Under the pieces are notes generated by a model. The model was not told the DNA's origin. It saw only the letters and a program-made list of their open reading frames with translations, and searched no databases. The translations under genes were made by a program, and so were the position numbers. DNA of 64,000 nucleotides. It comes from Lethocerus indicus. Its lineage: Eukaryota > Arthropoda > Insecta > Hemiptera > Belostomatidae. Each line of letters opens with the position of its first letter. Position 1 is the stretch's first letter. Shown piece by piece: positions 14,651 to 27,507 of the stretch. The stretch covers positions 12,149,600 to 12,213,599 of the forward strand of contig JACDQD010000007.1 of assembly GCA_019843655.1 (NCBI GenBank). The letters are read 5' to 3'.

Positions 14651-17600
14651 ATTAGATGACTTGATGTTTCCATGATGATGACCTTTCACTGAATGATGTT
14701 TCCGAAAAACTACGGCATTTCCCACGTACACCGCCGTTTATTTAATTATAAGCCACAAATACAAATGTCGTACGTTCGTAAAATTTGACAGTTGCTATTG
14801 AAAAAACTGAAATTATTGCATGGACGAGGTAATGAATCATCATCCCCCTAATCATAGACCCAGTAGATCTCAACGATCCCCGATAATTCCAACTAATGTT
14901 TGGTGGAGTATATAACCGCACGGCAATTTCTTACGAATCAGATTCGACATGTTAAACAGAAATCGGAATGTCTTTTCACTCCATAAGAATAATGATTCCA
15001 ACTATAGTTTCAAGGCTATCGGAATAATTGCCTCTCGATGTTCTGATGAAATCTACCTCAGCTGTTACGAGTTCTCACCCACATGACTGGATTTCAATTT
15101 TTCCGGTCTCCGCAGAAGCATTTACCCCCCTTAGTTTCAATACCGCGCTCGCACTTCGGTTATAAAACTTTCTAAATTGCGCAATCCTTTTTGTACTGCT
15201 AGTATCCTTTGCACCGGCGGTCCCTGTCTGCTTCCATTCCTCCAATCCCCTACGATAATGTTTGACTTGTAAATATATTCAAATAAGGTTAACTGTTTGG
15301 TAGCCTCAATTTTCTAAGCTTCTCTTAACACGTTTCTGTCTAAAACTGCTGGACGAAGAAATCGAATCGCCGCTTTTTCGAAATGGAGGCGTGCGCTCGA
15401 TATTCCTGCCGGTGACTAACCTGTGACTAAGCGCTGACCAGAAGGATGGGCGTCCATAATGAGCGGGCTTAACACCAACACGCTAATTTTTCTCTCCACA
15501 CTGCGTCATCCTCGCCCCAAGAACCCGTTTTCTCTGATATCGGTCGCGTATAATGCCGTTGCGTTTCTGGAGCAAGAAATCCGACGGAATTTAACTCTTT
15601 TAACGGAAAACATCTCTTAGTCTTTTGCGCCAGACGGTGTTGTCGCTTTCAAGAAATTCGACTTCGGGATGATTCTTTCCCTTCTTACTTTCCATCCGCT
15701 CTCTATTGGAGTGTGTTCCCCATTTCAGACTCCCTAACTGTGCCCATATGTCGTAGATTCCGTATCGATTGTAGGCTACAATTAATTCTCCCGCCTGCAT
15801 CTGAGTCCTCGGTACTGTTCCGTCCTCAAAGATCGGATAGTCTTCCGGGTAGGAGTACCTCCACGCGGCTGATGCAACTTTCACCCGCTGCGCACTTGGT
15901 GCGGAATTCTGGACTTCTCCTTCAAGACCAAATTCTCCCTATGTAAGAATTCGAATCTCGATTTTAGGCTTCTAGCAGTCTCCATTTTTATAGTAGGGGA
16001 GACGTTTTCGCAGAACCGCCGTCGGTGACACGTGGCGCATCTTTTGCGGCGGCGTCATAAGTAAATAGGGGGCGTTAGAAGCGGCCGGTTTACTGCCGTA
16101 GCGGTAATCTTTGATAAGGTCGTCGCGGCTAGGTACCGACAGTCCTCCTGGGGTCGGTTCTTTCTCTTTGTTCTACCTCCTCTTTGAGGCATGTGCCCGG
16201 CCGGCTCAGTTGAAGCTCAGTGTTTTTCCATGACGTCACGGTCCGCCCCCTCCCACAGCCCCTGGGCCGACCCCCTCCACCACCCTCTGGCTTCTGCTTG
16301 CCAATTAACCTCTCACACGCATTCCAGTGCCCCGGTCCTTCCCAACCCCCTTCACCGACGCTTTCTTTACTGGCTCCACTTTTTTTATTTCTCCTCCCCG
16401 CAATTTCCCCTTCTTTCCTCGTCCCTCGCTTACCCTCCGGCAAGCGGTCTAATTGGGACTAAGAATATTTAGAGAGCTTTGGCAAATCGCTCGGCCAGAG
16501 TTTCTTCCGTGGGAGTTCCGCACACCTCGACCACTACGCATACTGTCTAAGCACTGGCTCTATATGGTAGCGACCAATTCATGTCCCTGACGGAGAAGCA
16601 CGATTAGGGAGGTAATATATCCTAAATGCAGGTAATAAAAATGTCCGAAACCGATGCATGCAGGCGAAGAGTTTATTAAAGTGAAGAGAATTGGTTGCCA
16701 CACTTGTGAAGGAACAGGTTGCTTTCTCGAAAAAAGTAAATACCATCTTTCACCTTACCATCCCCTCGATATTTCCTTAAAAATGTGTTTCCGTAATGAA
16801 CACTACGCCGAACGGAGTCATCATCTCTTCTGTTAAAATGAGGAGTTGTTTGTTCTTGTTAGCACATTAAAATCACCGCTCTCGGCGTACTTGGATTTTC
16901 CCAGGGTATATTATTTCAATGCTTCTCAGTACTACCTTTATATTTGCTTTTCTGTTATGTAACAGCTGTGTGTTTACTTTTATAGCGAGAAAATGAGGAG
17001 AAACCCCTATTTTGTTGATATCTGTGAAACGGGAAACAGGAACGATTGGGGACGGGGGCGGCCTAAACATTGCCGCCTCTGATATTTGATTATGTGCTTG
17101 ACCCACAAAAAGGACAAAGAATTGGGGGCTACTTGGTACAATAGATGAGCATGTTATATCCCGATGGGGGAGTAGGCACCGCCCCTGGGTAATCCCACTC
17201 CTTACCTATCCCCTTTTTTTGGAGTTCTCGGCTTCCTATCGATCCGGTTCAATGTGCCTTCCTCGCGTTAAGATTCCGCTTTGTATTCGATGTGATAACT
17301 AATTCTGTAATTAGTCGATGGTAATACTCCTTTATTGTTAGTTATCTTGAATTAAACAAAACTATTGGTTTCATTGCTTTTCCTGGGATTTTGCCACAGT
17401 CGACTGATTGCCTAGTAATTATTATAGAAACCTTTATCAAAATATTACTCATTTTCTTCTGGGAACAGATTGAATAACACCTAGTTTTACTGTGCCGAAC
17501 CGCAGTGTTCGAGTTGAAGTTTTTTGTTTCCATAATATTTTGCATATCATTACAATTGTTTCCATATTATTAGAATTTACACACCTTAGAATGTATACAC

Positions 17601-20600
17601 CTATATTCTGTAAAGAGGTTACATAATAAAATGTCACATGACATGTATTTGTGCATTAGACTTCTCTACATTGTTGGAACGACCATGGGTCTCTCCAAGC
17701 GTAACAATTTTTTAGTTCCTACGGAATCTATCTAATGGGTGTTATTTGAGAATTATAATAATCTCATATTTTATCAGTATCATTTTTCATTTGTTGCTAT
17801 TAGCAGCAGTGTTATTTTGTTATAACCTGCTTGTGAAAAACAGACAGAGCGCTAAATCTGAATCCCGCGAAATCAAATGACTTTAAGGTGGAAATTCTTA
17901 ATTTCCTCTGTAGTTGAATACAAGTTGTTTCAGGTTGGTGTAAGCACTGCAGGCTAGAGAAATTCCCGAAGTGAATTCCGTTTGCGGCCGTACGATAATG
18001 GGATGATCGCGCGTGACTCTAGATAAAACAACGGGACGTCGGTAAACAGAGTATCGAAAACAAACATTGCATTTTCTTCTGACGAATTACATTCTTATAT
18101 AACTGAATATAGGTTGGATGTAAAATATAACATATCCCGTTCTCCTGACACCTTCCATCTATATCAGTTTGTGAAAAATTATAGGACCCCAATGTAACAA
18201 TTGAAATATTTGGTTTTAAACTAAATCCGCTCTCAGGACAATAGTATGTCGCACGAGTGTTCCGCTTGCCGACCGGTATCTATTCCTAGTTCGTCGTTGG
18301 CATCGTCAGTCGGTTCCGCGTCCCCCTTTTGTTAACCTTAATTTGTCACTATCGGCGTATAATTTCCTTCCTATATTATAATCAGCGACCGTTTAAATCT
18401 CAAGATAGTAAATAGTACTAGTATAGAAAAATAGTAACGTGTGCAACGGGACAAAAGAATAATAAACTGCGTGTAAAATTACAGTGTCCAACATTGGCCT
18501 CTTGGTACAGAGGAGTAAAGTACCTTAGTAAATAAATGTATTTCGCAGCTTAGCCGAGAACAGGTATACGGCCGTTTTATTCGTATTATAACTATTTTTG
18601 AGTTATTTCTTTAATGTTTTATCAGCTTCGTATATTTCGATTTGCCTAATGGGTTCAGAAATACACTGACAACAGTTTTTTTCAACGTATGCAAACCACC
18701 TTTGCCAATAGTCGAGCCGATTTTCCTAGTGGATCTTTGCTTTAAGGTGACCATCCATCCAACTTGTTTTTAAAAATAGACGCCGATTAGGCACGGCATT
18801 CTTCACTCCCTGCGTCTTGTATATCAACAGGGCACTTCCCCCTCCCTTCCTTCACCCGTACTCCGGAATTGTTTTTTAAATTTACCATTGGTCGAGAACC
18901 GGGATTCCTGTGGCCGCGAAATCCCGTATGCACGTCGAGCATATCCAACCCAGAAGAAGATATTTTTTCTACGGTCCCCTGTTATAATTCTGTCGCAGGT
19001 AAATATTTTTCCACAACGGTGCACCTCAAAGAGGTGTCGGATTTCGTGGGGGCCGGTCCGAGAAGGCCCTTCCCCCTTTTGTGTCCATTCTTGGAAAAGC
19101 CTTTGGAAAGGCGACCTTACCCAGAGACCCGACGCCTGGTGGGGGTACCTGACATTTTTTCGACTACCTGACCGTCTACAGGATGGGGTACTCAATTCAT
19201 CGAAATGCTAAACGGGGAATTTGGTCATAACTTGGTGGGGTAGAAACATTTTGTCACGAAATACCTGGTATTACGGGTTCACTAGTTTTCCACTTTTAAA
19301 ATTGAAACACGCATTCTAACATCCCTGAAAGAATGCGACGACCCAACATACCTGAAATCAAAGCAAACATTTCGCACTATAATCTGACCCTTTATAGCGA
19401 TCAGGATTTTCTTATTTTCGAAAAATTACAGTACCATAGGGATACACGAAACACCAATTACTCTAATAGATAACTTTTAATTGACATTTCTTGAGGCCGT
19501 TTTCCTTATTTTAATTGTACTTAATGACCCGTAATCTTGAACTTTGATATATCCACAGGCACGGGTATCGGTGCAAAACGGTGCTGCTTAAAATACATCG
19601 TTGATACCTATAGGAAAGAAAAAAATTCCCTCCAAAACTAAAAAAAGGGTCAACTAACGGAGGCTTACCCCTACCACAGGACACCCCACTGTCCCCACCA
19701 TAACAGCTCAGCCCAGCGCAGCCCATTCGATACCGGATTTCCGTTCTTGAAGCATTCGGCAAATTTTTAAATTGACTCAATTAAGTCTGAATTATTATTT
19801 TCGGTCTTAAGCGCGTTTGATTTAGGGTTTTTTTCTGTTTCTGTGGTATCATGGTCACCTATCCGTCCGCTTTAGTGGCTCCGGGTGTCTTTAATGTTTT
19901 CGTCTTTAATGTATTTACAAAATGGCCATTCTTGTGAATTTGGGAATGACATCCGAAAGCGCTAGTGTAGTAAATACGGCGAAGTATAGCCGAGCAGAAG
20001 TGGAGGACCGAAGTAGGTGCGCGGGGTGGCCCTTCTAGGAATGCCGCGTCGTGGCATTTGGCGAATCTATTATTCAGGCCCCGACTTCGGGCCGCTTCGC
20101 GAATCCAGGACCCGTTGACTTCCGTCCAAACTAGAAATCACATCTGAAACCGGCGAGGAATGACAAACCGCTAGGGGGCGTTCTAAATTGATTCGGGTTT
20201 ATTCTAATATGGGGACATGAAGCCAGTTCCATTCACGCCACAGGACGTACGTACATTTGTCCTTAGGTTAGAAATTGCATAATAACTGAATACCGCTGCG
20301 GTACTATATTCATAACAGGAATAATCAGTTCATACAGAAAATGTGAGGAGTAATAATGACTTTTCATGAGATTAGTTTTCGAAGAATAAAGATTTGCGGA
20401 AAGACAATTTTCCCTCAATAACGCCAATATGGCGGCACTTGCCGAAATTTCTTTCGATGGGTTATTATTTATTTAATCGACGGCAACTAAAGTCCTTCCA
20501 GGAATCTGCTGACGCGTGATTGAGTTTAGGTCCCTTACTGGAACACCGGCGTTACTGTACTACCGCCTGATACTAAAATAGGTAATGGAGTAGTAGTGAG

Positions 20601-23485
20601 ACCGTGTTGAGTACGAGGCGGGCTCAAGTACACGTCGCTCTCTCTGAATATTAATGCTCCGCTCTGTTGTGCTCCGCACGACGGAGCGGTGTCTCGAATT
20701 AAAAAGGATGTCGAAACCACCCTCCCCTACAGACCTATCGGTTGTTTAGGAACAATCGTCATTTGTAGCCTAACTTCTTTCCCTGCTAAATCTCAAGTTT
20801 TCGTCGAGTAAGCACAAACTAACACTAACAGTGTCAATCTAACTAAAAGATTTATCCCTCCGTTATAAGTAACTATAAAAATTTGGCATTTATAATGTAA
20901 CTGTTGAATTTTATAGTACCGGTGTAGGTTCAAAACAGCGGTAAACTATGTAACAACAGACTTTCCTAGGTTTTTCATTTGTTGTGAGAGTGGGTGCTCT
21001 CGAGTGGATGAAGAAGATTGGACCCCCGCTTTTGATGTCCTTGGCCGTAGGCGTGCCTCTTTTTTGGGGGGATTTTTTTTTCTTCCCAGCCACTCGCTGC
21101 GTCTGAACACTCCACTTGCCCGACCTTCAGACTATTGTGAGGTCCCTTTGACAATGGGGCCAGCACTTTCTGTAGTTTTACATTTACGCACCTCTTTGAT
21201 CGCGCTTGTAGGCAAAAAAATCCGTCCGCGGCGAACAAAATTCGTTTAAATATAAACTTTTCCCCGGCGTGGAACCTTTCGTGAGACTTCATTTCAGGAT
21301 TACTCCCAGGGAAGGAAGTACGAGATCAAACTGCGTGATTTCTCCACCTCTGTATTGTTGAAGAAGTTCAAGATTGTTTATGCTTCGAGAAATTAGGTCG
21401 GAATAAATGTTTAGTTTTTTGCAGTCAACCTCTGTTATTATTAACACATCTTATGGAGGTTGAAAAAAGGAACGATCTATGTTCTTACCGATTGAATTTT
21501 CCACTAGACGGCGCTCAGCGATTGTTTATAGCAGCAGGATAAATGTGCCGAATCATCAGCTGAGTCGAGCGGAATTCGGTCGCCTTAATAATCGTTCAAA
21601 TGTAAATTGATAATTGGGACACGGCCCAGCTCGACCGATGATGGTCGGGGAACAGAAAATTTAATAGGGCCCCTTATGCGGGTACTGGGGGCTCTCGAAT
21701 AGGACGTAGGGCAGCAATCGAACTCAACAAAAATAAATCAGAATCAATTACACAGCCATAATTAAAGTTCAAACAAGTTCTGGAGAGGAATAAAAAAGGC
21801 GTTATAATTAATGAAGCAATAATTATATTAAAGGAAGTGTACATCCCGGAAAAAAATACAATATTTGGTTTCATATCATAGTGGTTCCAGCAAGAATTAC
21901 TAATTAATCTGAGATAAGGTTAATTTATATAATAAATTAGAAACATAAACAATAATAACCCGGTGAATTGTTTATGATAGCTAATTACAATAATGATGCT
22001 TGACATCTTTACGACAGAATGACAGTTACATGATTACATAATGCGGAATAGATTCCTCCTATCAGTTTTAACGAGGGTTCGAAACTGAAGGGAGGGTGGA
22101 ACATTAAGTAGGATTTGAGAAGCCCTCTGGTTTCCGACCTTTCGTATCGGTTAGCGGGGAGATAGCGTTACCAGGCAACCCCCTCGTACATAGGGCAGGT
22201 CGAACAACACTGTGGGGCTTCATTCATGCTTCACCGTTCAAGTCACCGCAACCCCACTTGCCACCCCTACCCCGGTGACCCCACCACTGTCAACCAATCA
22301 ATGCTACCGCCTTCGTCACTAATTGCCATCGTCGTTTCATCCAGATGATCTTTTCTTCTCGCCCGAAACATTTTTCTATCTCTCATTTATTCTTCGACAG
22401 TACCCAGATTTAGAGAACTATCCAAACAAGTATTTTTTAAGGCTTTGAGATGTTTAACCTACGGAATTAATAAACAAATCTTGCACACGCTCTATATTAA
22501 GAACATGACTCATAGCTATTACACAATCAATGTTTAAAATTAATTTAATTAATTTTGGTCTGCTTGCAAACTACAAAATGTATACAAAAGGAGATGATAG
22601 AATATTTTTACTGGGTAGTATAGTACCGGGCAGATGGACGCTTAAACGTTGGTCGTAGGATTTTTGAATTTTAAATTACCTATTCGACAATGGGAATGGT
22701 TGTCTCGGGGTTCAAGGCTTCAGAACTATTATTCTGTTTCTGTCCTCTATTTTCAATGTATCCGCACCTCACACAATTCTCGTCAATCACTTGAATCGGA
22801 ATCCGGCTTCATCCCATTGTTCAAAATATATTTTATTTTTTTCTACTTCGCAAAACAATCTAATAAAGCACAATCATAGGGGGCCTAAAAATTCCCAGAC
22901 ACGTAACAAATATCTGAGGCGAATTTGAGAAATTCTTTCAAATTTATATCTGATGTAAATGAGAATATACATTGTGTCAAATATACATTGTATTTTAAAA
23001 TAAAAAGGTGAAGTTTGTTAAAAAATTATTGCATTTTATGTGTTCCATATTAATTCCGTATGGGACTGATAACTAAGCGGTCTATTGAGGCACCGCCACT
23101 AATCAGTCTTGTTTCAACTAGCTGTTAAATTAGCAGCTACTGCACTTAATATTGAGTGGGGTGGGTTAGCGTTTAATGAAACTGTAACAATCACAAGTAC
23201 TGTCATGACTAAACACTATTGCCGAAGTTGGAGTTAATGAGGCTCCTATTTGAAACTCGTCGCGCTATTCTAACTTGTGTTTATGATTATTGTCTAATTG
23301 AAGTCTCTCTTCCTACGATTGAACCGTTTAAACGGATGATGGAGTTTTCCGTCCAATCATTTATATAATTTTGGACAGTAATTGTTCAATTTACAATAGG
23401 AAAAACAAATGTTCGCTGAAAATTAATGATTTGTATTATAACGGCTGACTCGCTGAGGAGAAACAGATGCGTCAGGAATGAATCA
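14650..23485. other. Gene-free CpG-rich intergenic DNA
   Basis: No supported gene. Local GC-rich islets occur near 16,020-16,450 (C+T rich on the plus strand), 18,830-19,170 and 20,000-20,120. The C-rich tract around 16,240-16,440 opens low-complexity frames on both strands. Frames at 15,600-15,884 minus and 18,824-19,195 minus have no known motif, and the second overlaps equally long frames on the other strand. The stretch ends at the poly(A) signal of the minus-strand Ig gene. Confidence 0.55.
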
Positions 23486-23491
23486 TTTATT
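23486..23491 (-). terminator. Poly(A) signal of the FAM187A-like gene
   Basis: Read on the minus strand this is AATAAA, about 100 bases downstream of the TAA stop at 23,589-23,591. It is the first canonical signal after the stop, so the 3' UTR is probably short. Confirmation would need the transcript end. Confidence 0.6.
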
Positions 23492-23588
23492 CCTTTAAAT
23501 TGCTAACATAACATACAGTGTATTTTACAAAGATGTACCATGAACACTTCAAGTATCGATAACTATATGATAACGAATAAATAACGAA

Positions 23589-25511
23589 TTAAATGTTCGT
23601 TTCAGCAGCTCGGGGGGTTTCAACCTTGGGTTCATCGGGGCTACTAGGTAATATCGGGTCTTTCACTTTGTCCGTGGCGCCCTGGTGTCTGTACACCGCA
23701 AATACAAATCGCGCCGCGTAGTACAATACTGCCAACCCGTTGGCCACGCGGAACCAGTAAACGATCTGCATCTTAGGGGTTTCCAAAATTTTGAGCCGGA
23801 CAACTCCCACTATTTCGCCCATCTGAAAACAAGTGTACATGCCGTCGTCGTCCCACACCGCCTTCGTGATGTGTATGCGACCGACGGCGCTTATTTCGAC
23901 TCTGCCGGCCGTGGCGTTCTTCACCGCCGACGGTACGAGCATGCCCTTCTTGAAGAACCATTCTGTGGGCGCGTCTACGGTGTGGTGCCCCGGGCAGCCC
24001 AGCCACGCCTCGTCCCCGACCTCCAGCGTTTGAAATACTCGGCCCGGTCTGGCCCTCACCAGCGGCGGCCCCTGCAGGGACGAGTAGACACCTGGTCAAT
24101 TTTAAATTGTTATAATTGACGGGCAGAAAACAAAGATTAATAGCGTGCAGTTAGGTATGGCCACTGCCATAGTAGTGGACACGAGCTTACCGTCGGAATT
24201 GTTGGCCGTCTGAATCAGGTCTCCGTAGTGATCCCTCAGCTCGAATATGGTGTCGGTGCAAGGCACCTTGCAGAAGCCGACCATGATTTCGGAGGGCCTG
24301 GCCGCGACACCGGTGGTGGACCTGATGTTGGCCGGCAGGAGCCGGCTCCTGCAGGGCAACCCGTCACCGAACAGATTCATCACCTCAATATCCCGCCAGT
24401 GCTCCTCGCCACTACCCGACTCCTCTCTTCTCGCCTCTTCCGGTACGGACCTGAGCCTCACAGTGCACGCCCCATCTTGTACCGCTTCCCCACCTGAAAC
24501 TTACTCTTTACCTTTTTCCATTCTACTGTGGAGTACCTTTCACGGTACCTGGGTGTTGATTTCCCTCATGTTTGAACTTTACATTTAATACTCTGTTTGA
24601 AAAAAGTTAATCCCACGAACCGTTCTTTACCTTGGCGCATTGGCTGCAGTGTGTCCAGTGTCCCCAGGCGGTCTCGACGACTATATTATTGGGAAGGTCG
24701 AGCGGTGGGAGTGGCTTGGGGCCTTTGGGCGCCTTCGCGGTCTTCACCACCCTGACGGGCTCCTCTTTGGCGCCGAACACGTGCACGAAATAGGGTTGCG
24801 AGTAGGTATTGCCCACGCGGCAATAGTACATTCCGGTGTGCCTCTCGGCAGCGTTGAATATGTGCAAGGCGTTTGTGGTCGGCGCTATTATGACGTCGTC
24901 GGTTTCGACCAGCTCCGCGGCCTCTCGGGGCCCCATGCTCTCGGAGAAGAACCAGTCCGACCGTTTGAACAGGTTGTTCGGCGATTTGCAGATGTAACAT
25001 TTCAGGGATATCGTCGTTCCTTCCAGCGTCATTATCGTCTTCGGTGGAAGCATCCTGTCAATCGACGTTAACACTAACTAGTCCTATTTTATCTGCTTTG
25101 TTTTAACTTGAATAACAAGAGTAATAGTTGTCGAACTCACTTCATTTTGCCCAAGCTTATTTTGTGCAAGTGGAGACAATCGTAGTATCCGTTCCAAAAA
25201 TTTCGAATGAATTCCAGTTTCTTCTCATCGTGTCCCGGGTATTCGAATGGGGAGAAGTAGCTTGAAGAAATGGGGTTGACCGGACTGATCTGCAACCTCC
25301 GTACTAGGAGTTTCATGTTCTCCGTATGGTTGTTCACTTTTTCGTAAAAATTGTTCACCGGATTTCCCGCTTTATCCCACGGGGAGTTTACGGGTCGGTA
25401 CGTACAAGAAATGTCTTTTAGTTGTGACAATATTGCACAAAGCAATGTCACTGCTACTGTGACACCGGTAAAACGCATCTCGCCCGAAAGATGAATTAAA
25501 TGTTGCGCCAT
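23589..25511 (-). CDS. FAM187A: FAM187A-like Ig-domain membrane protein, four exons, apparent frameshift in exon 3
   Basis: Four exons on the minus strand with GT-AG junctions: 25,511-25,141, 25,054-24,631, 24,493-24,191 and 24,091-23,589; about 533 residues. Two starts are possible: Met at 25,511 (A at -3, G at +4), or Met at 25,478, which heads a compact signal peptide (MRFTGVTVAVTLLCAI). Exon 2 encodes an Ig-like domain (Cys in SLKC, Trp in DWFF, Cys in GMYYC) and then a WGHWTHCSQC segment resembling thrombospondin type 1 repeats; WxxW is the C-mannosylation consensus. Exon 4 encodes a second Ig-like domain (WLGC, EWFF, DDDGMYTC), one membrane helix starting at about IVYWFRV, and a tail of about 33 residues. 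NHT and NAT are possible glycosylation sites. The layout matches the poorly characterised FAM187A family; a cell-surface role is inferred. The exon 2/3 junction does not keep frame (see the exon 3 entry). CpG-rich, unlike the transporter gene body. Confidence 0.85.
24191..24493 (-). pseudogene. FAM187A: Exon 3 of the FAM187A-like gene with a one-base frame break
   Basis: The acceptor before 24,493 follows a pyrimidine-rich tract, and the best exon 2 donor (AAG then GTAAAG, at 24,631) is in phase 0. Joining them gives VGKRYKMGRAL and then a stop near 24,458. One base later in phase, the same DNA reads CTVRLRSVPEEARR and stays open to the donor at 24,191, which is in phase with exon 4. The first reading continues the WGHWTHCSQC segment as a thrombospondin-like repeat should, so both halves look real and one base seems to be missing at about 24,463-24,470. 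Explanations are a base-calling error, a true allele or pseudogene mutation, or use of a weaker exon 2 donor (GTTCGT) ten bases further on, which would restore frame but give a less family-like sequence. The rest of the gene is intact, which favours an error or recent mutation. Confidence 0.55.
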
Positions 25512-25644
25512 ATTATAATATCAGCTGGTAATTAAATATAAGAATTTTCTAAAAATATTCTAAAAATACAGAAATAGCTGCTATGTACTATTAAAACGTG
25601 ATGGAAGTTTAAACCGTTCTTTAGATCCATATTCATTTTTTAAA

Positions 25645-25662
25645 ATATATATATATATATAT
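25645..25662. repeat. Short (AT)n tract
   Basis: About nine AT units upstream of the minus-strand Ig gene, roughly 135 bases from its first possible start codon. A simple repeat with no evident role. Confidence 0.85.
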
Positions 25663-27487
25663 ACGCTATATTTATGATGGGAACATTGCAGACTTACCAT
25701 TTACCATATACTTCAGTCCCATTTAATTTTTTCGTTATATTTAACAATATATAAACCGTTCAGTTTCTGTCACCGGCATGGGCAAGAACCACCAGATCGA
25801 ACTGTATTAGCATAAACTTGTTTTCCTCCGGTCCCAGTGCTATCTGGACCGACGGAAATGACGAATGCAAATGTACGAGCGGGAAAATTGTTTGATGAAT
25901 ATTCAAGGGGTTGATATTATTCCAGCGATAAGACAAAATGAAGAATTAATTTGAGTCGGCGGAGTTTCGGACTCAATGGACCGTGATGAACCCTTCCGGA
26001 GGAAATATCTGTCTATTTCTCAGACGTTTTTATAACGACATTGTTGTCTCGAGGCGGAGTTGGGAATAGATTCATTGAATATTGCACCAGTCGTGAAACA
26101 TTTAGCATAATATACCCGTTGCCATTCTAAGCCTGTCGATGGAAAAATTAATCAGAAGCATTATACACGTCATCCTAATTACATTCGGACGTTTAAAGAG
26201 AATTCATCGTTGCTGATGTGGTGATCAAATAGCCTGTCTATAGGCGAATCGTGTTAATTCAATTGAATGCTACCACAGTGACTGTAACATACCGCTGCTT
26301 TGTTTTCTTTCTATTATTTCCCAGCGGTTTGGCAAGGAGAAACCACGGAAGAATGTTTACGACTTTTGTAGCATAAATAGCTTCAATTTACAAAAGTATT
26401 TTACATTTACTGCGCCACAAACGATTGGATACAGTCACCAATGAACCGTATAACGGTAGATCCGTAACTTCTTCCCTATTGGACTCTTAAAGTAGTAATT
26501 AACAGTTACGGAATCGAGCAACACTAAACCCTCCTGATAATTACCCAGACATAAAGATTGATATTACAGAAATGCGCACGCATATTATGGTATGCCAGTC
26601 TATCGTAATATGTTCAAACACATCTGACCCAGTTAAACTAATGTGCACGACTAATAAAAATTGGTCGAAATGTCGCTTCATTAATAGAAATACACAAAAT
26701 GATTCCATTAGCGAGTACTGTTGTTATGGGCAATATAAAGTAGTCGAAATTATATTTTCTATCCTTTGCTTTCGGGTCCAGTTTCATTGCTCCAATTCTA
26801 CCCGTGAGTTCGTGAGGAATGAGTATTTTTAGCCATAGAACCCCTTCTGGCCCGACCGACCTCGGCACCGGAGTGAAAAGCATTCGGCAATCATTATTAT
26901 AATTGTTGCAATAGCGGCTCCCATTATTCTTCCGCTCTGAGGTATTATATTCCGTTCTGAGAATGCCAATATTTCGAGTAAAATGTGAACGCGAGTCGGA
27001 CATTTGACATTTCAAACAATGGTTTAAACGATTCCCACGGTTGTGATTTGATCGCCCATAACGGACAGCTATTATTATATATCCGGTAAAATACTTATGG
27101 AAATTGAAACTACACATTTTTAAGCGTTTGAGCGGGTATGAAGTTAGATATTTCATACCCGTTTCCCGTAATTTGAAAATCTTTGTAAACCCTTAGAACT
27201 ATGGAATGCTTGCATTTCTTTTTTAATTTTCAAACATTTTTCAAACTTTTCGAAAGTTTTTCAAATTCATAACTTTCTTTTGTTCGAGTAGCGCGCAAGA
27301 CAATCGTATTAAGTTAATTGATTCGGTAGTTATCTTAGAGGTGAACTGCGTACAATTTATTTAAACTTTTGGGGGGGCAAGTTCAATAGACGGTGAAAAA
27401 ATAGGTGAAACCATTTGTCGGTTACCTGGCCCGTCGGTTTGTACGTACTTATTGTTATCTTATCTATGCACTTATCACCTGCTGATA

Positions 27488-27507
27488 AGCCGTACGAGTG
27501 TACGGCT
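27488..27507. repeat. Perfect 8-bp hairpin
   Basis: AGCCGTAC, loop GAGT, then GTACGGCT. A perfect eight-base-pair stem with a four-base loop in intergenic DNA. No U tract or neighbouring gene suggests a terminator or RNA gene, and chance is possible. Confidence 0.5.

Noticed and set aside
15600..15884. 94-codon minus-strand frame of fairly balanced composition
   Set aside because: It reads more protein-like than most, but has no known motif, no supporting splice sites and no neighbouring exons.
18824..19211. Frames of 100-123 codons open on both strands
   Set aside because: Mutually overlapping open frames in a GC-richer islet, explained by scarcity of stop codons; no recognisable motif in any of them.
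23685..25071. Plus-strand frames opposite the Ig gene (for example 23,685-24,119 and 24,640-25,071)
   Set aside because: Shadows of the minus-strand exons, whose Ig motifs and splice phases are clear.
26638..27156. Longest single open frame outside the recognised genes (172 codons, minus strand)
   Set aside because: No domain, no coding-like composition and no splice context; a frame this long can arise by chance in 64 kb of this base composition.
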